This document shows positions 1 through 10,655 of a stretch of DNA of 64,000 bases, piece after piece; position 1 is the first letter of the stretch, and each line of letters starts with the position of its first letter. The DNA is from Dendrocalamus latiflorus (lineage: Eukaryota > Streptophyta > Magnoliopsida > Poales > Poaceae). A model generated the notes under the pieces. It was not told the origin of the DNA. It did not search any database and saw only the letters and a program-made list of their open reading frames with translations. The DNA lies in NCBI GenBank assembly GCA_017311315.1, contig CM029663.1, positions 15,919,412-15,983,411 on the forward strand, written 5' to 3'. The translations under genes were made by a program, and so were the position numbers.

Positions 1-239
1 GCTAAGCACACTTCCTTCATAAGGCGCTACACATGTTCTAATATAGGGTATTTATTAACATGTATGAGAAGACAATCAACACATAAATAAAATACGCCGA
101 TATTAGAACATATAATGCCATCATAAACTGAATAAATGAATGAATTCTTCAAATATCATCCAACCATCACGAGAAAATAAATTCTAAAGTACCATCCATG
201 CAAATTCTAACTTTTCCTTTCCACGCAAATAAATGGCAT

Positions 240-1183
240 TTAAAATCTAAATGCATTCTGCGCATCAGACTTCTTCTGCTATTTTCTCGAGGTTGACATT
301 CTCTTCAAGAGAAATCATGGCGTTGGCTGCTTCTAGGTCGAGAGGGATTGCTGCTGTCGTGGTGGTTTTAACCTCCATCGGTGCAGGCAGCTACTCAGAA
401 TTCTCCCCCTCAGCCAATGCAGAGTGGGCTTCATGCTGCCCTTGGCCATCCCGCTTTGGTTTGTTAGCCTTATTCTCTCGTGGAGCATCTGATTCGCCTT
501 TCTGGGCTGCGGCCTTACCCTTCTTTCCCCTTTTCTCTATCAAGGGCTTTCGCACCTTGTTGCTCCCGGCGTTGGTTTCACGGCCAGTGGGGCTCCCAGA
601 TGGCTGAGTGACTTAATTCTTGCAGAGAACTTTGTCCTGAGCCTCCGCAACCTGCGTCATATCAATCAATTCGGCATATTCCTCATAGCCGTCATGACGA
701 TAATTGCATGCGGATTGCACTGCATTGAGGTGGAAGGTGGATAAGGTTCTTTCGATCTTCTGCTCGTCTGTGATCTGCTTGCCACAGAGTTGAAGATTAG
801 TACAAATCCTGTGCAAGGCAAAATTGTACTTCCCGACCATCTTAAAGTCGGCAAAGCTCAGTCTGATCCACTCTTACTCTACTTGAGGAAGAATGATGTA
901 CTTTAGCCTCTCAAACCGCTTCTTGAGTGCAGTCCAGAGTGCTAGCGCGCTTTTCTCCACCATATACTCATTCTTGAGAGTGAGGCAGAGGTGGTGCCTG
1001 AGAAAAATGAAGTGCCTGATCATTCTCCTCAGGTTTGGGTTGAGCGGCATTCAGTCCGCCAATCCCAATAGCAACGCGGAGCTTCTTGCCTCCAAGCACA
1101 ATCTCGACATCGGATGCCTACGTCAGATAGTTTTGGCCATGCTGGGCCAGCTCCTCGAACTCCCAGTTCGCGATGCTAGTCAT
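240..1183 (-). pseudogene. Ty1-copia gag fragment, degenerate
   Basis: Read on the minus strand from the ATG at 1181-1183, this resembles the N-terminal gag of plant Ty1-copia elements. It starts MTSIANWEFEELAQHGQNYL and later has the typical gag stretch near 613-840 ending in VAEAQDKVLCKN. An in-frame TAG follows NYLT about 20 codons in, and at least one frameshift near 1000 and further stops break the frame, so no full protein can be made. Gag would form the retroelement particle. The zinc knuckle and pol lie beyond the left edge or are lost. It sits downstream of the LTR and primer site at about 2940-3194, so it belongs to the same element. The lineage is not assigned with certainty. Confidence 0.75.
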
Positions 1184-2957
1184 CTAAATGTATATAAGTC
1201 TACTGCTGGTAGACATGCACGGATTAATTTACTGCGGGTAAATAAATGGTACAAAAGGTTCTCGCAATGTTTCAGAATTTTCTATGTATTTTCTATATAT
1301 TTTACTGCTAATTTCATTGATTAAAAGTAATTTTCAGCAATTACAATTAACCAAAACAGTGAATAAATACAAAAAATACAGAGAATAATAATAGTATAAA
1401 TAAATAAGCTTCAAATGCTAAAAATAATTCAAAATTCATATTCCCGAGGCCCTTTTATGCAAGAATATAAATTTTCAGCGAATTCTGCAATTTCTGGGGG
1501 TTTTTACGCAAATTTTCAGTTCAGAGAAAAATTTGCCCAATTTTTTGATTTACTGAGGGGTTTTCTGCAAAATTCTGGACCCGCTCATAAATTTGAGGGC
1601 TTATTCGTAATTTTTCGAATTACGAAGCCTTTTATGCAAAATTCGGGACTCAAAAGTAAAACCCGAGGGCTCATCGGTAATTTCTAATAATTTCGGGCCA
1701 TTTTCGGAAAATATCCGGCGCCGGCCCATTCCCCCCTTTTATTCTTTTTTCCTCGTCCGGCCCACCACAACTCGGCCCATGCGGTCACCCTTGGCCCGAA
1801 TTGGCCTGTGGCTGGAAAGCCTGTTCGGCCCGGTGGCCCACCCAACTGCCTTTTTTAGGGTTTCCCCTGCCTGCCTTCTGTGGTGGCAGCGGCAGCCCAA
1901 GCCGTAGCTCGGGTGGAGGTGAAGGCAGGCGGCTACGGACAGCGGCGGCCGGTGGCGCTGCTTCGGGCAGCGGCGGCGGCGGTCATGCAAGGTCAAGCGG
2001 CGGGCGATGCCGTGCGGGGCGAGGCGGTGCGCTGCTTCGGGCGGCGAGTGGTGGTGGCGCGCCGCTGCGGGCGACGGCCAGGGCGGTGCGGGAGCTGTGC
2101 CATGTGGAGCACGGCGGAGGAGCCGACGCCGACGACGACGGTGCCTATACGGGGCGCGGGTGGAGGACCCTAAGCCGGCGATGGCTTCACCGAGCGGGGC
2201 GGCGGCTCGGCTTCGGGCTGGGCACACACGGCCAGTTTGCATACCGGCGGCGCACGATTACAAGCCGACGGCGGCATGCGGTTCTTCGGGAACCTTGCGC
2301 AGGCGTGGGACGGCGACCAACAGCATGGCCGACGGCGGCGGCACCTCGTGCGGAAGGCGGCGGCCCGTGCGGGGCGCATGCACGCGCAGGCCCGAACGCC
2401 AATCGTGGAGGGTCGGCCGCATGTAGGCGAGCGGCGGCTGGTGGTCGGGCCGGCGACCCATGGTGGCTTCAAGCGGCGGTGCCGGCTGCTGGCCGGCGGT
2501 ACCTCGGGCTCCATGGCCGGCTTCTAGCCGGCAGCCGGCGCATGCGAGCGCAACAGTTTTTTTTTCTTTCTGTGTGATGTCATGTATGAACCGAACAGGA
2601 AGAACAGATGCATAAAATTTTCAATTTTCCAATCTACAATGCAATCAACATCTACCCCTTTGCGTAATCTACCAGTCGACATTATGCCAGCGACTTCAGG
2701 TCTGCTCGCGGTAGATTAGGGCGGATTTGTATCGTTTCTAATCTACAGTGCAATCAACATCTACCCCGTTTCACATTCTACCGATCGGCATTGTGCCGGC
2801 GACTTCAAGTCTGCTCGCGGTAGATTAGGGTGGATTTGCATCGTAGAAATTCAATCTAGAACGCAAAAAGAAAATACAGATTCAAAAGCGATCTAGAAAA
2901 TTCAATCTGTGCTTCGATGATTACCTCGTTCACCAGAGCGAAGTCGTGCTGATAACG
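1184..2957 (-). other. Long 5' leader of the left copia element
   Basis: This 1.8-kb stretch between the LTR and gag holds no convincing gene. 1320-1740 is AT-rich with irregular degenerate repeats around runs like ttatgcaaaattc. 1795-2535 is very GC-rich and rich in ggcggc, with ORFs open in several frames of low-complexity Arg/Ala/Gly composition. 2631-2846 is a tandem duplication (listed separately). The GC-rich block could be a captured host fragment or a nested insertion. No boundaries were found. Confidence 0.5.
2631..2846. repeat. 109-bp tandem duplication near the primer site
   Basis: Two diverged copies, 2631-2739 and 2740-2846, each running from aatctacaNtgcaatcaaca to the shared gcggtagattagg segment. 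It lies about 110 bp inside the LTR edge in the leader of the left copia element, so it would be transcribed with the element. Confidence 0.8.
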
Positions 2958-3194
2958 TGTGGAGGAACCGTCGCTGGCGACCAGTCCGAGCGATTCCTCT
3001 GTTTAGAACAAGAACGAATCAATCACAGAACAATACATTGAACACACAGAGAGAGGTAGAGAGGACTCCTGATTCTTCTTTATTGATTTCATTCATGTGT
3101 ACATAATGAAGGGGTATGGCTATCTATTTATAGACTACAATGAGGTGCCCACCATGGGCCGCGGGCTGCTGACCCAAGCCCAGGTTTCTTAACA
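2958..3194 (-). mobile_element. 237-bp 5' LTR of the left copia element
   Basis: On the plus strand this begins tgtggaggaacc and ends ttcttaaca, giving TG...CA termini on both strands. A minus-strand TATA box (complement of ctatttatag near 3123-3135) lies inside. Just beyond the inner edge the minus strand reads cgttatcagcacgac, the sequence commonly found next to the LTR in plant copia families whose gag resembles that at 240-1183. The outer flank is aaacg (3195-3199); its partner lies outside the window. Confidence 0.7.
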
Positions 3195-5592
3195 AAACGG
3201 ACGGGATTAGTGGTGGTGGGTGTTTTTTCGACGCTTATGATTTAGAGCCGTTGCTATTTTCTTTCTCTAGTATATGAAATAATTAAATATTAATAAATTG
3301 ATAAGCTGTTTCTAAAAACTGTTTTGATAAATTAGTCTAAAATGATTATAAAGAAGTTATCATATTTATTTGATTATGTGAGAGAAATCATAAACTGTAA
3401 ACGATAAAAGGAAAAGAACTAATCTTAATTAGGGTATTTGCTTCTTGCTTAACCATCTCGCGATTAATTAAGGCTTGCCATGCCGAGGCCAAGCCGCGTC
3501 GCGCTGTATCCGCAGCAATGCTATTAACATATAAAAAAAATACGTGCGTGCTACATTAGTTGGATGGTATAGATTAAGCGTAGTTGGTGTAGATCATGAA
3601 TAAAATTACGTGTGGAGAGTCATCAAAGATTGAGATCATTTCGGTGTAAGTACGTCCAATAAAAAAGTTCGGGTAGGAGCAGTGGGCTGTGGCCCCACCG
3701 GCAGTGGTGGGATGGGTAGCGTAGAGTGGGAGACAGGCTCGAGCCCGGCCCGACAGCGAAACCGGAAGGTGAGGTTCTAGCCTGAGTTTGGTGTGAAAAA
3801 CTGGAAAAGGCTGGGTGAGGATGGACGCAGTAGGGAATCTTGAGCCCACCAAAACATGCTCTGTAAAGGAAGTCCAGGTTTTGACAAGACATTAGGCTGA
3901 TTTGGTTGTCCTAGAAGATTAGGGCCAGTCGATTGGGCTGAAAAGCTGTGACTTATGACTAAAATTATACTATAATTGACTAAAATTACATTGTAATTAA
4001 AGGTGTTTTACTTGACGTAATTAAATTTAAAAAATTAAAAAAATAGAAAAAAATATGTTAGCTCATCATAGACAACGCGAACGAATAAGGAAAAAAGAAC
4101 TGACAAAAAAGCTCAAAAAGCCAAAAGTTTAGAAAAAGATAAAATTTATGAATAGTGAAAAATAAGCCAGAAGTCAAAAATTCAAGCCGAAATGAGCGGG
4201 GCGCTACAGAAATGGTGAAAGTTAGTCAATTTTTGCTCTTTTTATTTTTAGAGAACTCGGCCCTTTTTTAATAAACGTACCTCAAGTTGCAAAAGAGCGA
4301 CTTCGACACGGTATCTAAAACATAACTCTAATCACTAATTTTTACTATAATATATTAATGAAACCTAGTAAAAGTATAATATAAACATTTATCTAATCTA
4401 CATATATCACTTTTAATTATCTAATCTAAATATTTATCAAAATATCGATAGTTAAAATTTATAAAGCTTGTAGTATGCGTTTCAAAACGTAACTCTTCTT
4501 ATGACCGGGGGGAGAGAGAGAGTATATAGTACAACAGGTTCTCCTAAGTGTAAGTGTATGGCTTTGTGGTTGTTGTGTTGGGTTGTTAAACAGCTGCTGT
4601 CACAAAATATTTATCGGCCCTAATAAAAGTTTGCTATTATAGCTCAAAAAATGAGCTTTTTCGAGTAGTATCAAGGAACCTTGGATTATAAGCCACCGGA
4701 ATGTCAAGCTAAACCTAACAAAACTATTCCATACCATCCAAAAAATGAAAATAGCTACTCAAAAATTGAATAGTAGAAAATTAATTGATTAACCAATAGT
4801 ACCCGTTTAAAATGTAGTTAGTGGAACCAAACTCTAAATCTTTGGTCAGTAAGCCCTGGGGCACTTTGCATTGACATGTTGATACGTCTAACCCATTAGG
4901 TCTAACCCGTACAAGACCGTCGCCGTAGAACATTATCAAGTGTTCCATGTTTACGACTACCTGAAGCCACAATAACTAAATCTACAGTAAGCGTTACAAC
5001 AAAATAATTACATGCGTGTAACTGCATACGAATAGTTCATTAATTACCGACAATTTGACTACCAATCCGAAAAAATTACCAGCCTTTTGGGAGAAACAAT
5101 CAGCACTACTGCTCCCTCATACCGCGTCCTTAATGAGCTATGCACTTGCTTCTCAAAATAATTAGCTACACAATCTTCATTTTGAGCAGACACCGTAATG
5201 AGTTTCGACGATGAGCGACTGAGATGACCGATGACTAATTACGAGAGATTTGTATTTATAAATGAGCGCAAAGGGAATCTGGTGCACTTAACCCGCAAAT
5301 TAAGGACACCTTGTTGATGTGCAGTACTTTGGGTGAGTTGGGACGGCATGGTAACACTGACAAATGTGGAGACAAGAGAGCGGCAAGGGTGGACGACACA
5401 GACATAATGACACCAGTGTGGACGAGGGAGCGCGCGAGGCGGGACGACACGGGCAGAGTGACAATTGTGCAAAGCGCGCAGTGGAAAAGAAAAGATAGCA
5501 GCAATGGCCGACATATGTGCGAAGGACAGAGGTCATGCATTTCAAAAGAGGCCTGAACATCGTATATCGCTAATTATGATAAAATTATCACG
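3195..5592. other. Non-genic sequence
   Basis: No gene or RNA is recognisable apart from the MITE-like repeat at about 3900-4215. The rest is AT-rich and unique-looking, with a short GA run near 4511. ORFs here are short, overlapping and unlike known proteins. Confidence 0.5.
3900..4215. repeat. MITE-like repeat, copy 1
   Basis: The AT-rich core (taattaaatttaaa, then aagccaaaagttNagaaaaaga, then atttatgaatagtg) is shared with 49405-49695. The outer parts are loosely inverted (gggctgaaaagc... versus ...aagccgaaatgagcggggc), resembling hAT-type MITEs with ggcccgttcggct-like ends. No clean target duplication could be defined. Confidence 0.55.
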
Positions 5593-5937
5593 AATTAATA
5601 TGGAAAATTTGGACCACATAAAATTCCCAAAAAATTACAAAATAACTATGGGTGTGTCGGGAGGCTTCACATAAAATTTGTTAATTTTTGGAGCTTGTTT
5701 GCTATATGTAAAAACTCATAAAATATTGAAATGTTACGAATTTTTGAGCGACATTCGCAATGGATAAAATTACCCAAAAATTACACTATGAGGCACGTTA
5801 TGTCAGGGGGCTGTACATAAATTTTCGTAATTTTTTGAACTCATTTGATATATTTAAAAATTCAAACAAATACTAAACAAAAAAAATAGTGCAGGCTTAA
5901 TTACCTGCCGCCCTGCCAGGGTCCTTGTTGACGCCAG
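5593..5937. repeat. Left flank F of Sirevirus element 1
   Basis: Host-side DNA next to the 3' LTR, ending in the target-site sequence GCCAG (5933-5937). 5674-5937 recurs at 14782-15044 beside the other LTR, with roughly 5% mismatches by eye, about half of them in one 26-bp patch. Internally it shows a weak period of about 155 bp. Joined across the insertion, the end of F continues the gypsy-like gag region found at 16751 onward, so F is probably part of that element. Confidence 0.75.
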
Positions 5938-7623
5938 TGTAGGATCAAGGATACCGACTAGAGGGGGGGTGAATAGGAGATTTTTAAATTTTTCTTACTC
6001 ACTTGATTAATTCTTCACAATTTAAATGACAATGATGTAAAGCAATTAATCCTATGCAATTCTAGTTAACAATTTAATCAACTTAGCTCTTAACACTTAA
6101 AAGATCACAATGAAGCAAATAAACAAGAGCTAAAGAGACAAGAGACACAACCGATATTTTTACCGTGGTGATCGGAAACTTGCCGGTTTCCCCTAGTCCA
6201 CGTTGAGGTAAGCCCGGACGAATCGGACCGGCTCCACGAATTGAGCCAAGCACCTCGATCACTAATGTAGCTCTTCCCCACTCCGGGTAGGCGAGCTCCA
6301 ACCTTCACAATTGCCGGGTCTTCTCACAATCTTCTTGAGAAGATCACCGAACCAACTTCCACTGGATCGTCCAAGTGCCGGCAAGCACTAAGAGTAATGG
6401 ATCCCGGTGTTCGCTTGAATGCAAACCTAGTGCCAAATGGATTTGCAATTGAAATCTAGCACTTAATGCTCAACCACCTCACTTTGATGTGCAAAGGAAG
6501 AATTGAGGTGAAATGAATGCTCTAGGGCTCAAGAAATGTGCAATAAGTCTCTAGTCAACTGCCCTTGTGCAGTGGTGGGGGTATTTATAGCCTCCACCAA
6601 CCAAACTAGCCGTTTGGCTCAATTTCCCGCAAAAATCAGGATAAGCGGTACTACCGCCCTTCTAGGGCCGGTACTACCGCTCCCAAATCTTTGCGTCAGA
6701 ACGGCTCTGTCAGACGTGAGCAGTGACCGTTGGATTTGGCGGCGCGGTACTACCGCCGTTGATATTTGCGGTACTACCGTTCTCCGGTAGTTCCGCAAAG
6801 TCGGCGCGGTACTACCGCTCTGGCCAAACTCCGAAGGGTCCTCAAAAATGCCGCTCTCTGGAAATTACATTCCGCTTGGGCTCCGGATCAACCGGACTCC
6901 GGAAGTACCGCTCTGGGTGCAGTACTACCGCTTCCTGCGGTAGTACCGACGTTGTGAATGCCGGTACTTCCAGTCTGGTTAAAATCCGAGACCAACCGGA
7001 GATGCTCTCTGGAAAAATCATGCCGCTCAAACCTCTGGTTCTTCCGGGATCCGGAAGTACCGCTTAAGAATGCGGTACTACCTCTCGCAGCGGTAGTATC
7101 GACGTTAAAACGGCCGGTACTTCCGTTCCGCGGTGATTCAACCGAGTTCGAGGGGTGCTCTCTGGAAAAATGGTTCCGCTCTAGAAGCGGAGCTACCGCC
7201 CTGCGGGTACTACCGCTCGCCGGTAGTACCAACGTTGAAATACGCGGTACTACCGCTCTTCCAGACAGAGCACAAACTTAATTTTTAAATTGAATTTTCA
7301 TGAATGTAAGATTCAAAAGATAATCCAAATGGCACTAGAACTATGTTTTCAAGTTACTAGCCAAGATCCCCCTTGATGGTACGATCATCTATCCTATAAT
7401 CCGGTCTTCCACCATTCTCCAAGACCGGTAAAAATAAAATAGATCCTACGCTACGTGTACCTTTTCCTTGAGCCAAAATTTGGATCTTCATAAGAGTTCT
7501 TTGGCTTGCATCTTGTCGCTCATATGAGAACTAACCCTTCACATGCTCAAAATACACGTTAGTCTCATATTCACATAATTTCATTAATTACCAAAATCAT
7601 TTTTAGGGGTCTAGATGCTTTCA
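5938..7623 (-). mobile_element. 3' LTR of Sirevirus element 1
   Basis: 1686 bp, starting tgtaggatcaaggata and ending gatgctttca on the plus strand, preceded by GCCAG. The gagggggggtgaatagg block near the edge is typical of the 3' end of Sirevirus LTRs. 6640-7265 is packed with near-palindromic GCGGTACTACCGC motifs in both orientations. A polypurine tract abuts the inner edge. It is about 2% diverged, with small indels, from the LTR at 15045-16750 by eye, so the insertion is old. Confidence 0.9.
6640..7265. repeat. Array of GCGGTACTACCGC palindromic motifs in the LTR
   Basis: More than a dozen copies of GCGGTACTACCGC, its complement GCGGTAGTACCGC and GGTACTTCCG-type variants occur at irregular spacing. 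The same array is in the other LTR (about 15750-16383). Related motifs recur inside the element around the env-like ORF (9785-9862 and 10312-10422). Palindrome clusters have been reported in Sirevirus LTRs; whether this exact motif binds a protein is unknown. Confidence 0.85.
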
Positions 7624-7636
7624 ATCTCCCCTTTTT
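7624..7636 (-). other. Polypurine tract of Sirevirus element 1
   Basis: The minus strand reads AAAAAGGGGAGAT immediately before the LTR terminus TGAAAGC. This is the expected site for plus-strand DNA priming and fixes the orientation and inner edge of the 3' LTR. Confidence 0.85.
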
Positions 7637-8049
7637 GGTAATTGATGACAATCCTAATTTTGAGAGATAAAAGGTTGAATATATCAAATTGTTTGACAAC
7701 AAATTGTATATTCTATGTGGACTTTTAAATGAGAGAATAGTTCTTATGCAATGAAGATTATTTAGGTAAAAAGGAACTATTTTCATTTTAAAAGTTCGAG
7801 AGAGTAGATGACTCCCCCTAAACATGTGCATGGATAGGATTACAACATTTTATACAAGATGCACAAGACAAAGTTATGAAATCAAATGAGAGTAGATAGA
7901 CCATAAAGCAACGGATAACAACATGAACACTTATGATCATAAAAGTTCATTACAACCACAAGTTCAAAAGATAAAAGTTCATTACATCCAACAACATGAA
8001 TTCATAAGAAGTTCATTACAACCATTGAAGACAATAAATATAAGCCCAT
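7637..8049 (-). other. 3' non-coding part of Sirevirus element 1
   Basis: AT-rich sequence between the polypurine tract and the nested solo LTR. No gene seen. A further cctaaa-flanked actcccccta purine tract (minus strand) lies near 7811. Confidence 0.55.
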
Positions 8050-8296
8050 TGTTGTAGGGGTGGCCCCCACCTAAACCCAGCAGGCCCGGTAGGAGATTAT
8101 AAGGCCCAGAATAGGCCATGTGTAATGACATAAGTGCCCCCAGAGGGGATAACCAGATGTAAGGGTATAACTGTAAAAGCACTCCTCATGGGTACATATA
8201 TATGAATACAGGCCATGGGGAGGGGGCAGGCCACTATACTCACCTCCATCACTCTCCATTACCATCTCTCTCTCTGTTTGGCCTGTAGCCACAACA
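8050..8296 (+). mobile_element. Solo LTR (or TRIM-like unit), 247 bp, nested in element 1
   Basis: Begins TGTTGTAGGGGTGGCCC and ends GTAGCCACAACA, flanked on both sides by the 5-bp duplication CCCAT (8045-8049 and 8297-8301). A TATA-like tatatatgaa sits in the middle, consistent with an LTR promoter on the plus strand. Its ends match the 292-bp unit at 42581-42872, which has its own duplication, GTTTC. No internal region is present. Confidence 0.9.
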
Positions 8297-8359
8297 CCCA
8301 TAAGACCAAAAGTAAGTAGAGCTATCTTCTCCCCCTTTGGTATCAAGTACCCAAAAAAA

Positions 8360-9691
8360 TCAATCCCGAGAAGCACGCTTGCGACGAGTGTAGTGACGAG
8401 GCGATGGAGGATGCTCCAGATCTGCAACTCGACTATCCAGCGAGGTCAACCTGTTGTCAATGGAGTCCAGACGCTCATCCGCCCTATCCATCCGGGAGTT
8501 GAGAGTAGAGAAACCCTCAAGCATGGAAGAGTAAATCTGATGGAGAGTGGGCTGGCCAGGCTCCTGTGACTGAGCTGCTGCTCCTGCTACTGCTGTTGCT
8601 CCTGCGGATGATCCTGCTCCTGGAGCTGTCGACTGGCTAGCGCGAAGACCAGTGGGAATGGGAGGCTCCGGTCTTGGCTTGTATGACTTATGCACTCCGC
8701 CACGTCCGCCACGAAAGAGAAACTTGGAGTCAATCAAGGCCATGATGTAGGGCGCATAATTGATGCACTTGTTGCGATCATTTTTGGAGGAGACTATCTC
8801 CCTTATGATCACATCAACTACATCAAACTTCTCCCCCTTCATAATGTAGTTTATGATATTCCAGACATGTCCTCGAATGGCATCATAGTTACCACCTTTT
8901 GGAAGAATGGTATGATTGATGATGCGATTGATCAAGCTGGGAATAGGGTGAAATCCAACATTTTTGCCAAGTATGAATTTTTCTGCAGTGTTGTAGTAGG
9001 GATATATGGCATCAAGATTGAGAGCAGGTTTGTCATACACCTTCTCATGGGAACTTAGCTCTGCTCCTAAGACGATCTCAAACTCATGCTTGGTGGCCTC
9101 ATATCTGGTGCACACTGTCATCCAAGTCATATGCTGAAGATCGGGAGTGACGTGCACAGTTGCATAAAACTATCGGATGAACTCCTCATTGTAGTCACGT
9201 CCTAGTGCCACAAGCTGGTGAAGGCCGACTCTCTGGAATAGCCTAAAAGTCCCATCATACTTGTCAATACCGTCAATATGATCCCAGTTAATGTACTTAT
9301 GATCTGCAAACTGACGATCTGGTCCATACATCTCATCAAATATCTTCTCCTGGAACTTGGTATGGAATTTTGGATTGATTGAGTTTGATGGGAACTCATA
9401 CTGGTTGGTGCGACAGAGGCGAGCATACTCATCAGACGTGATCTTCTTGAGATCAATCTCAAGACTCTCCCTTCCAGCTAAATCTTCTTCAGAGGATTCC
9501 ATGGGAGAGCTCGCAGGCAGAGGAGAATCAGACGCCGTTTCAGATCCAGAGTCAGACTCATGGTCAGGAGCAGGTGCCTTCCCTTTTTCTTGGGCTGCCT
9601 TTTGAGTCACCTCGGGGGATGTAAGTGCGGGAAGGCCCGAAGAGTCCCCCGAAGCATAGGACTTCCTGCTGGCGGCTCTTGTTCTAGGCAT
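8360..9691 (-). pseudogene. Sirevirus env-like / putative plant transposon protein, one in-frame stop
   Basis: A 444-codon frame runs from ATG 9691 to TGA 8360, broken only by TAG at 9170-9172; the two halves (173 and about 270 codons) are in the same frame. The N-terminus is Ser/Glu-rich and acidic (about residues 15-75). The middle, around residues 170-300, has the FYATVHV...MTWMT pattern of the putative plant transposon protein family found downstream of pol in grass retroelements. The C-terminus has an Ala/Gln-rich linker and a short heptad coiled coil (near 8420-8520). It lies between pol and the 3' LTR, where Sireviruses can carry an extra env-like gene. Function is unproven; no clear transmembrane segment was seen. 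Confidence 0.7.
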
Positions 9692-9784
9692 CTAGAAATA
9701 AGAGGAAAGGATTAGGAGAATGAAGGAAGTATAGCCAAGTTAGATTAAAAAGAAATGGATTTAATTTGCTATACTTTCAGGAAA

Positions 9785-9862
9785 ATCGGTAGTACCGCCG
9801 TTCTGGGCCGGTAGTACCGCTCAGCGGTAGTACCGCACCAGTCGGGCGGTAGTTCCGCTTCC
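9785..9862. repeat. CGGTAGTACCGC motif cluster upstream of the env-like ORF
   Basis: Four to five copies of CGGTAGTACCGC or CGGTAGTTCCGC in about 80 bp, the same palindrome as in the LTRs, located just 5' of the env-like ORF start (9691, minus strand). Confidence 0.8.
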
Positions 9863-10311
9863 TGACAGTTTCTAGGGTTTTGGAGAAATGAATGAATCAT
9901 TTGGTGTTTTCTTGGATTGAATCCATGGAATAGGTTTGTATATACCTTCAAATACCAAATATACTCAAATTTCCCTAGAATGAAATAGCAAAAACGACCG
10001 CATTTCGATTTAACCTATTCATGACCTAGGGTTCAAAAAGAAGATAGAAAGGAGTTTTTGATTCGAAATACCTCATGGATCGGAGGAGTTGAACCCTGGG
10101 AAATCGATTTGATGCAAAGAATCGAAGAAAATGCCGCTAGATTTGAAGATCTGAGGAGCGGTTTGGGAGGTTTTTGGTGAGAGAGAGAGAGAGAAAGAGG
10201 AGAGGAAGGGTACGGGCTCGGGCGGTTGTGGAGAGGAAGTACCGGAGAGGAGTGGGGGCCAACAGAGGAGAACCCTCGGGCGCGGGCAGTTGCTCCCCCT
10301 AAAATGCAGAT

Positions 10312-10422
10312 CCGGTAGTACCGCGAATGCGACCAGTAGTACCGCTTATAGCGGTAGTACCGCTTCCTCAGCCGGAAGTACCGCTTTCCGGAAGTACCGC
10401 AAAATACAGCGGTAGTTCCGAT
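10312..10422. repeat. Second internal CGGTAGTACCGC motif cluster
   Basis: About six motif copies (GGTAGTACCGC, CGGAAGTACCGC, CGGTAGTTCCG) between pol and the env-like ORF of element 1. The surrounding 9863-10655 holds no recognisable gene. Confidence 0.8.
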
Positions 10423-10655
10423 TTTTCTGGAACTTTGCTGAAATGGACTTTTAAGAGAATAGATGCAAATGATCCCTAGTTTTTGCATTCAACTAAAGTC
10501 ATTAAGGATCATTATGCATTAAATAGAACAAAATATTATATTTCAAATAATTTATATTTATCATTTTATAAATCAAAACCCTTTGCATGAAAGCACAACT
10601 TCAAACAACCTCTCAAGCTTCCTCAAATAAGCATGCATTTAAATTTGCCATAACT

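Noticed and set aside
1739..2577. Long overlapping ORFs on both strands (up to 258 codons)
   Set aside because: The region is extremely GC-rich, so stops are rare by composition. Translations are Arg/Ala/Gly-rich, with no domain and open in many frames.
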